Positions 6,276 through 12,203 of a stretch of DNA of 20,040 nt are shown here, piece after piece. The stretch is from Phycisphaerae bacterium. Lineage in GTDB: Bacteria; Planctomycetota; Phycisphaerae; UBA1845. A program made the translations under genes and the position numbers. The stretch is from assembly GCA_028277545.1 (NCBI GenBank), contig JANQGB010000211.1:1-20040 (forward strand). Reading direction: 5' to 3'. The number at the start of each line of letters is the position of its first letter. The first letter of the stretch is position 1. A model generated the notes under the pieces. It saw only the letters and a program-made list of their open reading frames with translations. It did not search any database and was not told the origin of the DNA.

Positions 6276-6596
6276 GTGCGCGACGCAGCAGCAGATCCAC
6301 CCGCGACGCCTCAGCGGTCGTGGCGCAACAAGCGGGAGCTGCCTGAGGTCCTGCGAACCGAGATCGACATCACTTCGCTCGCCGAGGCGATCGGCAGGCA
6401 GCCGAGCTCGGTTCGGCGGACGCTCTCGGAGTTCGTCGGCTTCCTCGTTGACGAGGCTATGCCGCAACGACCCCGTGACACCCTGCGGTTCGTGGCGGCG
6501 CTCCAGCGGTATCTGGTCGACGCCCACTGGACAACCAACGGCTTTCTGGAATCAATCGACGAGCTCCGGGCCATGGCCTCAGCGACTCGTCGATAA
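6276..6596 (+). CDS. Hypothetical protein, mobile region
   Basis: The 106-residue protein starts at GTG 6276, seven bases after AAGGGG. After a disordered start it contains a segment that reads like a helix-turn-helix (ITSLAEAIGRQPSSVRRTLSEF, about residues 31-52) and then several helices (VDEAMPQRPRDTLRFVAALQ, GFLESIDELRAMAS). DNA binding is plausible but not established. It is the first of three closely spaced genes that end with an excisionase-like protein, so it probably belongs to the element's regulatory or maintenance genes. Confidence 0.7.
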   Translation: MRDAAADPPATPQRSWRNKRELPEVLRTEIDITSLAEAIGRQPSSVRRTLSEFVGFLVDEAMPQRPRDTLRFVAALQRYLVDAHWTTNGFLESIDELRAMASATRR

Positions 6597-6627
6597 CTGC
6601 CTTCCCCCTACCACGGGTCCGGTTGCG

Positions 6628-6649
6628 CGGCGGGCTACCCCACCCGCCG
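6628..6649 (+). other. Stem-loop between two genes of the element
   Basis: CGGCGGG (6628-6634) and CCCGCCG (6643-6649) pair around an eight-base loop in the 79-base gap between the genes at 6276 and 6676. There is no T run. It could stabilise mRNA or attenuate transcription. Confidence 0.3.
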
Positions 6650-6675
6650 TAGCGCCGGGCCGATGAGGTGATGCC

Positions 6676-6867
6676 GTGATCAGTATCCCAGCGGCGACCA
6701 ACGGACACGGCCGGCATCACGCGAAGCCGTGCTCGATAGAAGAGAAGCTGAGTCGCATCCTGCTGGTGCGGGCACAGATCTCCGGGCAGGCGTTCGAGAC
6801 GCCGGAGCGGCTTGAGGGGGCGATCCGCGGTCTTGAGCGGCACGGTATGGTGAAGGTTACGACGTGA
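6676..6867 (+). CDS. Hypothetical small protein upstream of the excisionase-like gene
   Basis: This 63-residue protein starts at GTG 6676, six bases after GAGGTG. Its core (IEEKLSRILLVRAQISGQAF, then ETPERLEGAIRGLERHGMVKV) is helical and ends in a motif reminiscent of the last helix and wing of a winged helix, but no family is recognised. The TGA overlaps the next ATG as TGATG, so translation of the two is coupled. Confidence 0.65.
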   Translation: MISIPAATNGHGRHHAKPCSIEEKLSRILLVRAQISGQAFETPERLEGAIRGLERHGMVKVTT

Positions 6868-7172
6868 TGTCGGCAGAGGCGGTCACAGATCGACGGGCGT
6901 GGCTCTCAACGCGGGACGTGGCCGAACACTACGGCCGATCGCCGCGCTACGTCCGCGAGGTGCTGATCCGTCAACGCCGGGTGATCGCTATCCAGATCGA
7001 CGACGCCGGGCCTTTCTTGATCGACCCCGCTTCGGTCGACCGCCTTGATCGGGAGTTGGGGCGGAAGCCGTATCGGAAGAAGACTCGGCTATCGGCGGCG
7101 GCTCGCCGTCAGTTGGAGTGGATAGCGGCGAAGAGAGGGTGGAAGCTACCTCGTGCAATCGCTCAGTCCTGA
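6867..7172 (+). CDS. HTH protein, excisionase-like
   Basis: The 101-residue protein starts at the ATG of a TGATG overlap. Residues about 12-55 match the MerR/excisionase type of small winged helix-turn-helix: AWLSTRDVAEHYGRSPRYVREVL, then a beta wing (VIAIQIDDAGPFLID) and a closing helix (ASVDRLDRELG). The C-terminal 35 residues are basic (KPYRKKTRLSAAARRQLEWI). Such proteins bend DNA at attachment sites or regulate the integrase. Its position next to a convergent tyrosine integrase supports an Xis role. The last 185 bases are antisense to the integrase 3' end. A simple transcription regulator is the alternative. Confidence 0.75.
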   Translation: MSAEAVTDRRAWLSTRDVAEHYGRSPRYVREVLIRQRRVIAIQIDDAGPFLIDPASVDRLDRELGRKPYRKKTRLSAAARRQLEWIAAKRGWKLPRAIAQS

Positions 7173-8208
7173 CCTTTACGTATCGCTGTGCCATGCGGAG
7201 GTCTTTGTGCCCCAACCACTTGGCTACGTCCGCCAGGTCTGCGCCTCCGTCGAACATGCTCTGGGCTCTGGTGTGCCGAAGCCAGTAGAGCCGATCCAGG
7301 CCATGCCGGCGAAGCGTGCGGTAGAGGGGGCCGGGGCCGCTGTACGGCTTGCCTCTTGCCGACAGGAAGACCGATCCGCGCTTCTTGGGGCCAATCTCCT
7401 GCAGCACGAGTCGAGCTGCAGCGGTCAGGACGATCACGCGCGTGTCCCCCGTCTTCTTGCCGGTCTTATGCTCGACTGCTGGAAGCCGGCACTCTCCGAA
7501 GGCGCCGCGGTCGAGCTTGACATGGTGCCAGCGCAGTCCGATCGCCTCAGACAGTCGACACCCCGTCTCGACAATGAAGCTGAGTATCCGCTTTGTCGTC
7601 GGCGCGAGGTTAGTCCAGACGGCCGCGAGCTGTGCCGGGTCGTAGTGTTGCGGATTCTCGGCGGGGCGGTCCATCTCGGGCGTCTCGGGCACTGTGGCGA
7701 GCCACCCCTTGCGCTTGCACCAGCGAAGCACCTGCCGCGCCTGCCCGACCTTGTGGCGGATGGTCTGAGGAGTGAAGTCTCGGCGCTGATCTTCATGGAT
7801 CGGCTGGCCGTCCGGCGTGGTGCCGACGCGCCGCTGGCGTTTGTAACCCGTGGTCACCAGATAGTCGTGGTAGTCCTCCAGATGCGTGTCGGTCATCTCG
7901 GCGAGGCTGCTGTGACCTGCGAAATCGAACCACGTGCGAAGCATCTGGTCTCGCCAGTCGCTGGGGCGACGTGCCAGCCACTTGTCTATTGCTGCACCCA
8001 CCGTAAATGGAGGCGAATCGTCCTCAGCGTCTGCCGGCCGGTCGCGCATGATCTCGGCGGCACGGCGGAACGCGTCCGCGCGATCCGTGCCCAGGTAGTG
8101 GCGACTCTTGGTTTTCTGGCTGCCGTCCGGCTCGGTGATGATGGTCTTGAAGCGCAGAATCCACTGGTTGCGAGAGGCGTCGTACCTCGGTTGAGCTGTC
8201 CACGCCAT
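6988..8208 (-). CDS. Tyrosine recombinase / integrase
   Basis: This 406-residue phage-type integrase has an N-terminal arm-binding-like region (YDASRNQWILRFKT), a SAM-like core-binding domain (about 65-170) and a catalytic domain. Visible catalytic residues are Arg218 (TGCRLSEAIGLRW), a Lys near 248-252 (EHKTGKKTG), Arg311 in YWLRHT, His334 (WLGHKD) and nucleophile Tyr343 (QRYVKV). The first His of the HxxR box is Tyr308 here. After Tyr343 a 63-residue Ser/Pro/Arg/Lys-rich tail follows, almost entirely encoded opposite the HTH gene. Its start at 8208 is nine bases from a -10 box, without a ribosome site. It lies beside the 3' end of tRNA-Ala, the probable integration site. Confidence 0.92.
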   Translation of the reverse strand: MAWTAQPRYDASRNQWILRFKTIITEPDGSQKTKSRHYLGTDRADAFRRAAEIMRDRPADAEDDSPPFTVGAAIDKWLARRPSDWRDQMLRTWFDFAGHSSLAEMTDTHLEDYHDYLVTTGYKRQRRVGTTPDGQPIHEDQRRDFTPQTIRHKVGQARQVLRWCKRKGWLATVPETPEMDRPAENPQHYDPAQLAAVWTNLAPTTKRILSFIVETGCRLSEAIGLRWHHVKLDRGAFGECRLPAVEHKTGKKTGDTRVIVLTAAARLVLQEIGPKKRGSVFLSARGKPYSGPGPLYRTLRRHGLDRLYWLRHTRAQSMFDGGADLADVAKWLGHKDLRMAQRYVKVRTERLHEVASTLSSPLSTPTDGEPPPIAESSSDTASAPTPDQGGRPKRGRSRKARRRRSG

Positions 8209-8217
8209 CAGGCGATC

Positions 8218-8246
8218 AGTGTATCAAGCGCCCGAGTTCCTGTCCA
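8218..8246 (-). promoter_or_regulatory. Integrase promoter
   Basis: On the minus strand TGGACA (8246-8241) and TACACT (8223-8218) are 17 bases apart. The -10 box ends nine bases before the ATG at 8208, so the transcript would be nearly leaderless. Both boxes overlap or adjoin the 11-base direct repeats at 8225-8255. Confidence 0.5.
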
Positions 8247-8255
8247 AGCGCCCGA
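8225..8255. repeat. Two 11-bp direct repeats between integrase and tRNA-Ala
   Basis: CAAGCGCCCGA occurs exactly at 8225-8235 and 8245-8255, a period of 20 bases or about two helical turns. The repeats cover the integrase promoter, between the gene and the probable attachment site. Arm-type integrase binding sites or an autoregulatory operator are the natural readings; this is inference. Confidence 0.6.
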
Positions 8256-8282
8256 AAACGTCGAGAGTAGCGCAAAGCAGAA

Positions 8283-8309
8283 GACCCGTAAGTCTTGGAC
8301 TCACGGGCC
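8283..8309 (-). terminator. Stem-loop downstream of tRNA-Ala
   Basis: The arms 8283-8294 and 8298-8309 form a 12-bp stem with G-U pairs and a three-base loop just after the tRNA 3' end on the minus strand. The following bases are only moderately T-rich (TTCTGCTT). It would end the tRNA transcript before the integrase promoter. Confidence 0.5.
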
Positions 8310-8317
8310 TTTGCGAA

Positions 8318-8390
8318 TGGAGCCGAGGGGACTCGAACCCCTGACCTCCTGCATGCCATGCAGGCGTTCTCCCAACTGAACTACGGCCCC
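8318..8390 (-). tRNA. tRNA-Ala (GGC)
   Basis: A 73-base cloverleaf reads from 8390 to 8318: acceptor GGGGCCG/CGGCTCC, anticodon loop ATGGCAT (anticodon GGC, alanine), T loop TTCGAGT within GGGGTTCGAGTCCCC, discriminator A. CCA is not encoded. Its 3' end faces the integrase, as expected of the attachment site of the adjacent element. No second copy of the 3' end was found to the left, so the other attachment site is not identified. Confidence 0.95.
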
Positions 8391-8505
8391 GTCGGGGTAG
8401 ATCTCTGTTGCACGTCTTCATGCGGCCCGCGGGAGCGGTGCCTGGCCGCCTTCGACGGACGCCGCGGACGCTAACCGAGCCTCCGAACGCAACGTCGAGC
8501 CGGGC

Positions 8506-8533
8506 ATTCTACCACCAGCCGGCGAAACGGCAA
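8506..8533 (-). promoter_or_regulatory. Probable tRNA-Ala promoter
   Basis: On the minus strand TTGCCG (8533-8528) and TAGAAT (8511-8506) are 16 bases apart. They lie after the lemA stop and point at tRNA-Ala about 110 bases downstream, with no other gene between. Confidence 0.5.
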
Positions 8534-8549
8534 GCGCTCGACTGGCCGT

Positions 8550-9191
8550 TTAACTGCCTGACGGTGCCGGCGCCGGCGGTGGAGCGTCTGCGGCGTCGCT
8601 CGACGATGCGGGTTGGTCCGAGAAATCAATAGAAGGTCGCTCCTGGGCGGCCTCTTCCATCTCGAAGTATTCCGCCTTCTCGACGCTGGCCAGACTGGCG
8701 TACAAGCCCCCCAGCGGCTTGCGTACGAAGACGTTGAGCTTCTTCACCGTCTCGTTGTAGCGTCTCCGCTCGGTGGACAGTCGGTTTTCGGTGCCCTCGA
8801 CCGTGTCCTGCAGCTTCAGGAAGGCCGCGTTGGACTTCAGTTCCGGATAGGTCTCCTTGAGCATCAGCAGGCGCGAGAGGGCTGACTGCAGTGTTCCCGC
8901 CGCCTGGGCCTTGTCGGCCACGCTTTTGGCCTGAAAGTACGCTTTGCGGGCCTCGGCCACACCGAGGAAGATCTTCTCCTCCTGGGCGGCCACGCCCTTC
9001 ACCGTGGCGACCACGTTGGGAATCAGATCGAACCGCCGCTGAAGCTGGTTCTCGACCTGGGCCCACTTGCTGTCCACCTCTTCGTCGAGGGTCACCGCCC
9101 GGCTGTAGCCGCTGTATACGCAGCTTCCCAACACCACGACCGCCAACACGAACGATACAAGCAGGAAGATCAGGATCTTGGCCGCACTCAT
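8550..9191 (-). CDS. lemA: LemA family membrane protein
   Basis: The 213-residue form starts at ATG 9191, six bases after a strong GGGAGGT. A transmembrane helix (ILIFLLVSFVLAVVVLGSCVY, residues about 6-26) is followed by the LemA helical-bundle signature: EVDSKWAQVENQLQRRFDLI, PNVVATVKG, then SRLLMLKETYPELKSN, and ENRLSTERRRYNETVKKLN. The length and N-terminal anchor with an extended soluble bundle are typical. LemA proteins are membrane-anchored, of uncertain molecular role, and often encoded next to TPM/Gly-rich proteins as here. The same frame is open for 40 more codons upstream, encoding a zinc ribbon that reaches into the TPM gene's end. The C-terminus is a Pro/Ala-rich tail. It is the last gene of the NTase-TPM-LemA operon. 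Confidence 0.92.
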   Translation of the reverse strand: MSAAKILIFLLVSFVLAVVVLGSCVYSGYSRAVTLDEEVDSKWAQVENQLQRRFDLIPNVVATVKGVAAQEEKIFLGVAEARKAYFQAKSVADKAQAAGTLQSALSRLLMLKETYPELKSNAAFLKLQDTVEGTENRLSTERRRYNETVKKLNVFVRKPLGGLYASLASVEKAEYFEMEEAAQERPSIDFSDQPASSSDAADAPPPAPAPSGS

Positions 9192-9311
9192 GGATGTACC
9201 TCCCTTATTGGCCCGGGCTTGGCGACCAATCACCGCACCACAGGCTGGGCAATAGCGAGCCTCCGCCTTGAGGGCGGAGCCGCATTTCGAACATGATTCA
9301 CCAACTGGCAC
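9192..9311 (-). other. In-frame zinc-ribbon extension of LemA
   Basis: Directly upstream of the LemA ATG, without a stop, the frame encodes a complete zinc ribbon (CSKCG at 7-11 and CPACG at 21-25, counted from GTG 9311). GTG 9311 lies five bases after GGAGG and overlaps the last 14 bases of the TPM gene. Translation from there would give a 253-residue zinc ribbon-LemA fusion, while the strong internal ribosome site gives plain LemA. Both products may exist. Confidence 0.55.
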
Positions 9312-10137
9312 CGCCGCCGCCTCCACCGAAGCCGCCCCCACCACCGAACGATCCACCGCCAAATCCGCCCCCGCCAAAGCCGCCGAAGCCTCCGCCGCCA
9401 CCCCATGACGATCGCGACCGCCCGCCACCCAACATGCTGCTGACGACGCTGCCCCAGAACAGGCCTTGCAGCAGTCCGCCGCCGCCGCCCCAGGAGCGGT
9501 AGTTCCGCTGGCGCCGCGAGATGGACGAGATGATCACCATGATGGCGATCATCGGTACGATTCCACCGCCGCACACGTACTTCGACTTGGAACCACGGCG
9601 GTAGCGGTAGTCGGGTATTCCCGTCAGGGTAACATTCGCCTCGTCGGCCACCTTATTCGCCACCGCAACGGTTTGGCGGTAGATGCCCTCGGAATAGCGA
9701 CCTTGTCGCAGGTACTCATCGCGAACTTTGCGCGACAGATGCCCGCACCAACTATCCGGCAGCACACCCTCCAGGCCGTAGCCCGTCTGTATTCTGTTTT
9801 CGCCCTTTTCAACGGAGGTCTTGGGCTTTACCGCAATGAGCGCCCCGTTGTCTTTACCCTTGCGGCCCAGCTTCCACAGCTCGGCGTGGCGCTGGACGAA
9901 GCTGAACCAGTCCTCGCCGTCAGTCGTGGCCACGGTCAGCACCTTTACCTGCGCGGTCGTCTTCTGCTCCAGGTCTGTCAGCCAGGTGTTGAGCTTCTGC
10001 TCGTAGCGGTCATCGATGATGTTGGCCACATCGACCACGTAGGTGCCCGGATCGCGGATGGTCACCTCGGCCGACGCAACGCCCGCCAGCACGAGCACCA
10101 GAAACGCTGTCACCGAATAGGCCGACTTACCACGCAT
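9298..10137 (-). CDS. TPM-domain membrane protein with Gly-rich tail
   Basis: This 279-residue protein starts at ATG 10137 after GGGGGAGG. Residues 1-23 are a signal peptide (FLVLVLAGVASA). Residues about 27-170 are a TPM (YgcG/DUF477) domain: VVDVANIIDDRYEQKLN, then AQVKVLTVATTDGED, then KDNGALIAV, with RIQTGYGLEGVLPD as the signature block. A transmembrane helix follows (IVPMIAIMVIISSI, about 193-206), then an Arg-rich turn and a Gly/Phe/Ser-rich tail (about 216-277). The domain faces outside and the tail the cytoplasm if the signal is cleaved. TPM proteins pair with LemA in many bacteria, and some bind metal or act in photosystem repair. It overlaps the upstream gene by 11 bases and the zinc-ribbon extension by 14. 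Confidence 0.92.
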   Translation of the reverse strand: MRGKSAYSVTAFLVLVLAGVASAEVTIRDPGTYVVDVANIIDDRYEQKLNTWLTDLEQKTTAQVKVLTVATTDGEDWFSFVQRHAELWKLGRKGKDNGALIAVKPKTSVEKGENRIQTGYGLEGVLPDSWCGHLSRKVRDEYLRQGRYSEGIYRQTVAVANKVADEANVTLTGIPDYRYRRGSKSKYVCGGGIVPMIAIMVIISSISRRQRNYRSWGGGGGLLQGLFWGSVVSSMLGGGRSRSSWGGGGGFGGFGGGGFGGGSFGGGGGFGGGGGGASW

Positions 10138-10870
10138 CGGCGACCTCCCCCAGCGTCTCTACGTCGTGGTAGAGGTCCTCGAACTGCTGCCAGCCGTGAA
10201 CGCCGGTTGCATCCAACGCCGCCCGCACACCGGGCAGCACCCGGCTGGTGATCTGCTCGACTGCTGTAAGCACCTGGATGGCCGGCTTGGCGTCGCGCTG
10301 GCCTTTAAGCCAGAGGAGCCCGCGCAGCGTGCGGGCCAACGAGTCGGCCACGTTGGTTTCCAGCTCTGCCAGAACCTTGTCCCGACCGGCCGCCGCCAGC
10401 AATCCCTGCCGCAAGCCGATGAGAATGGCCTTCAGCTCGCGCTCGCACTGCAGGCGGACGTGGCTCTCCTCAAAGGCCAGGTTCGCGAAATAGTCGTCTC
10501 CGAAGAGCGTCAGGTGGTTCTGCTGCACCTCGATGAGTTCCAGCGGGAAGGTGTCCAGCGAGGCCTGGATGTAGTCCGGCGTCATGATCAGCGGGGCGGA
10601 GATACGGGCCTTGCCCAGCTTGGGGCCGTGCTCGGCCAGCCGCCGCAGCACGTCCAGGTCGACCTTCTCCAGCACCAGCACGTTGCGGACGGTGTGCAGG
10701 GAAGGATCGAAGCTGCCGGCCGCCGCCGCACCAAAGATGGTCAGCGCCTTGGCCTTGTCGCCGGCTATCTCCCGCAGCAGGGCAGCGTATTGGTCGATCG
10801 GCTCGCGCAACACCTCCGGCACGCGTTCGAGCGCCGCCGGTTCCTTGGCTGTCTGTTCTGCTTCCGTCAT
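10127..10870 (-). CDS. Degenerate nucleotidyltransferase-fold protein
   Basis: The 247-residue soluble protein starts at ATG 10870, seven bases after GGGAG. Residues about 43-75 (LTIFGAAAAGSFDPSLHT, then NVLVLEKVDLDVL) resemble the start of the minimal nucleotidyltransferase fold (FGSxARGxxxxxSDxDLxV). However, the GS is GA, and neither of the two metal-binding Asp of the DxD motif is present in the HTVRNVLVL strand, so catalysis is unlikely. The rest is helical (ERELKAILIGLRQGLLAA, LARTLRGLLWLKGQ) and recalls the helical domain that follows such folds. It is the first gene of the NTase-TPM-LemA operon. A scaffold or sensor role is inference; the fold assignment is from motif shape only. Confidence 0.75.
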   Translation of the reverse strand: MTEAEQTAKEPAALERVPEVLREPIDQYAALLREIAGDKAKALTIFGAAAAGSFDPSLHTVRNVLVLEKVDLDVLRRLAEHGPKLGKARISAPLIMTPDYIQASLDTFPLELIEVQQNHLTLFGDDYFANLAFEESHVRLQCERELKAILIGLRQGLLAAAGRDKVLAELETNVADSLARTLRGLLWLKGQRDAKPAIQVLTAVEQITSRVLPGVRAALDATGVHGWQQFEDLYHDVETLGEVADAW

Positions 10871-10897
10871 TCGCAGTCTCCCGGTTAGACCCGGCCT

Positions 10898-10918
10898 GCC
10901 CCTGGATACCTCAGGGGC
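10898..10918 (-). other. Stem-loop between the VWA gene and the TPM operon
   Basis: GCCCCTG (10898-10904) and CAGGGGC (10912-10918) pair perfectly around a seven-base loop. With no T run it may be a weak terminator for the VWA gene or a leader hairpin of the NTase-like gene. Confidence 0.35.
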
Positions 10919-10958
10919 GCCCTAGTCTTCTTCTTAGCCGCATCCGCGCATACCGGCC

Positions 10959-10964
10959 AGTATA
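10959..10964 (-). promoter_or_regulatory. Possible -10 box of the NTase-TPM-LemA operon
   Basis: TATACT on the minus strand lies 88 bases before the ATG at 10870 in the 168-base gap after the VWA gene. No good -35 box stands at the right distance, so this is weak. Confidence 0.25.
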
Positions 10965-11038
10965 GAAGTACGCGGATTTTGGAACGGCGCGCGAAATGTC
11001 GGCGTTTCAGCCGTTAGCCGCACGCCGGCGCCGAGCAG

Positions 11039-12172
11039 CTACGCCAGGTACGCCTTCCGCTTGCGGCCGGTCAGATATGATTCGACAATCGCCCCGGACA
11101 GGTCACCCGCGGAGCAGTAGAAGGCGACGCCCTTGGTGAGCTTGGTCAGTTGGTCCACGAAACTGACCCAGTCCATCCAATAGTAATCTTCGATCAGGGC
11201 GAACGTGGAGAATCGGACGCCGTGCTTCGACAGGCGCATCGCCTCGGCCAGGGTGGCCGTCGTGGTGGACTGCTCCGGGGGGTAGATCAGGTACAGGTAG
11301 TCGCCCTGGACGTGGGCGGTGGGTTGCCCGTCGGTGATGATGAAGGCCTGCTTGTTAGCGCCGCTGCGGCGGGCGAGGATACGCCGGGCGGTCATCAGGC
11401 CCATATGCAGGTTGGTGAAGTGTTGGGGCGCGTCGTCCGCCCGATCCACGGGCACACGCAGGCGAACCTCCGGATCGAAAACCGTCACCCGCTTCGGCAT
11501 CAGCAAGGGGAGCTTGTGTTCGGGAACCTGCTCCGCGGCGGAGTGAAAGCCCACAACATCCACCGTGTCCATGGGAAACCGCTGGCGGATCAAGGCGTGA
11601 ACCGCCATGGCGCAGCGCTTGGCCTGGCTGAAGCGGTGCCATCGCGACATGGAGCCCGACATGTCCAACAGGATTACCGTGCTGCACGTAGCGGCTGACT
11701 CGCTCAGGTGTACCTCGAAGTCCGCTTCGCCAACCTTCAGCGGCAGCCCGGGCCCACCCCGGCGGATAGCGTTGCGTAACGTGGCACTCAGGTCCAACTC
11801 TGCCACCGGGTCGCCGAACTGATAGCGACGGCTGCCCTCGATCCGCTCGCCTCCGGCACCTCGCTGCGAGGTTTCGTGCCCCTCGGGTGACCCGGGCTTG
11901 AGATCGCGAAAGATCTCCATCAGCGCCTTGCGCTGCATGGTGTTGATGGCCCGCGGGGTAAGCCGGAACCGTGCCCCGGCCTTCTCCAGAAGACCCTCCT
12001 CAATCCACTTCTCGACGATCTCCGCAGTTTCGGGATCAAGCTCCAGCCGGCGGAGAGCGTCCATCGCCTCGTCACCGTACTCCATCAGGTAGTCGAGGAA
12101 CTGGTCAAACTGGCTGAGGTGGTCCTGAGTAGGAAACTCGGTCCCGTCCCATTCTTGATAGATGTAGCGCAT
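11039..12172 (-). CDS. VWA-domain protein, partner of the AAA+ ATPase
   Basis: This 377-residue protein begins with a helical domain (about 1-95), has a flexible linker (about 92-115) and carries a von Willebrand factor A domain from about 164. The metal-ion-dependent adhesion site is complete: D170-x-S172-x-S174 (LLDMSGSMS), Thr253 (HFTNLH) and Asp281 (ITDGQP). VWA proteins encoded next to MoxR/RavA-type ATPases (ViaA, CoxE, Mg-chelatase ChlD families) act with them in assembling or remodelling protein complexes. It lies 31 bases after the ATPase gene on the same strand, so the two form an operon. The start has no strong ribosome site. The target is unknown. It lacks a signal peptide or membrane segment and should be cytoplasmic. 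Confidence 0.92.
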   Translation of the reverse strand: MRYIYQEWDGTEFPTQDHLSQFDQFLDYLMEYGDEAMDALRRLELDPETAEIVEKWIEEGLLEKAGARFRLTPRAINTMQRKALMEIFRDLKPGSPEGHETSQRGAGGERIEGSRRYQFGDPVAELDLSATLRNAIRRGGPGLPLKVGEADFEVHLSESAATCSTVILLDMSGSMSRWHRFSQAKRCAMAVHALIRQRFPMDTVDVVGFHSAAEQVPEHKLPLLMPKRVTVFDPEVRLRVPVDRADDAPQHFTNLHMGLMTARRILARRSGANKQAFIITDGQPTAHVQGDYLYLIYPPEQSTTTATLAEAMRLSKHGVRFSTFALIEDYYWMDWVSFVDQLTKLTKGVAFYCSAGDLSGAIVESYLTGRKRKAYLA

Positions 12173-12203
12173 GACAGATCGAATGCTGCCGGTTAACGGC
12201 AGC

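Larger units (their letters stand above)
3351..8318. mobile_element. Probable element integrated at tRNA-Ala; left end unknown
   Basis: The right boundary is set by the tRNA-Ala 3' end next to a tyrosine integrase. Leftward follow an excisionase-like gene, small unrecognised genes, an extra tRNA, decayed duplicates and long non-coding stretches, unlike the dense housekeeping-type genes right of 8550. The left limit given is only the outermost gene that looks mobile-type. The true end could be anywhere left of about 5 kb or outside the window. No replication or transfer genes are present, so this may be a remnant or part of a larger island. Confidence 0.5.

Noticed and set aside
6067..6527. 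Minus-strand frames over the CAU tRNA ending in GAGFEPAAFGL or GWIRTSSLRVMS
   Set aside because: Also typical spurious translations opposite a tRNA; the plus-strand gene at 6276 explains the rest.
7153..8379. Long plus-strand frame of 408 codons
   Set aside because: It is antisense to the integrase, which has clear catalytic motifs, and runs into tRNA-Ala.
8224..8421. Minus-strand frame over tRNA-Ala containing GRSSVGRTPAWHAGGQGFESP
   Set aside because: This is the familiar false protein produced by translating a tRNA gene.
9466..10888. Long plus-strand frames opposite the TPM and NTase-like genes
   Set aside because: Shadow frames without ribosome sites or motifs; the minus-strand genes are clearly real.
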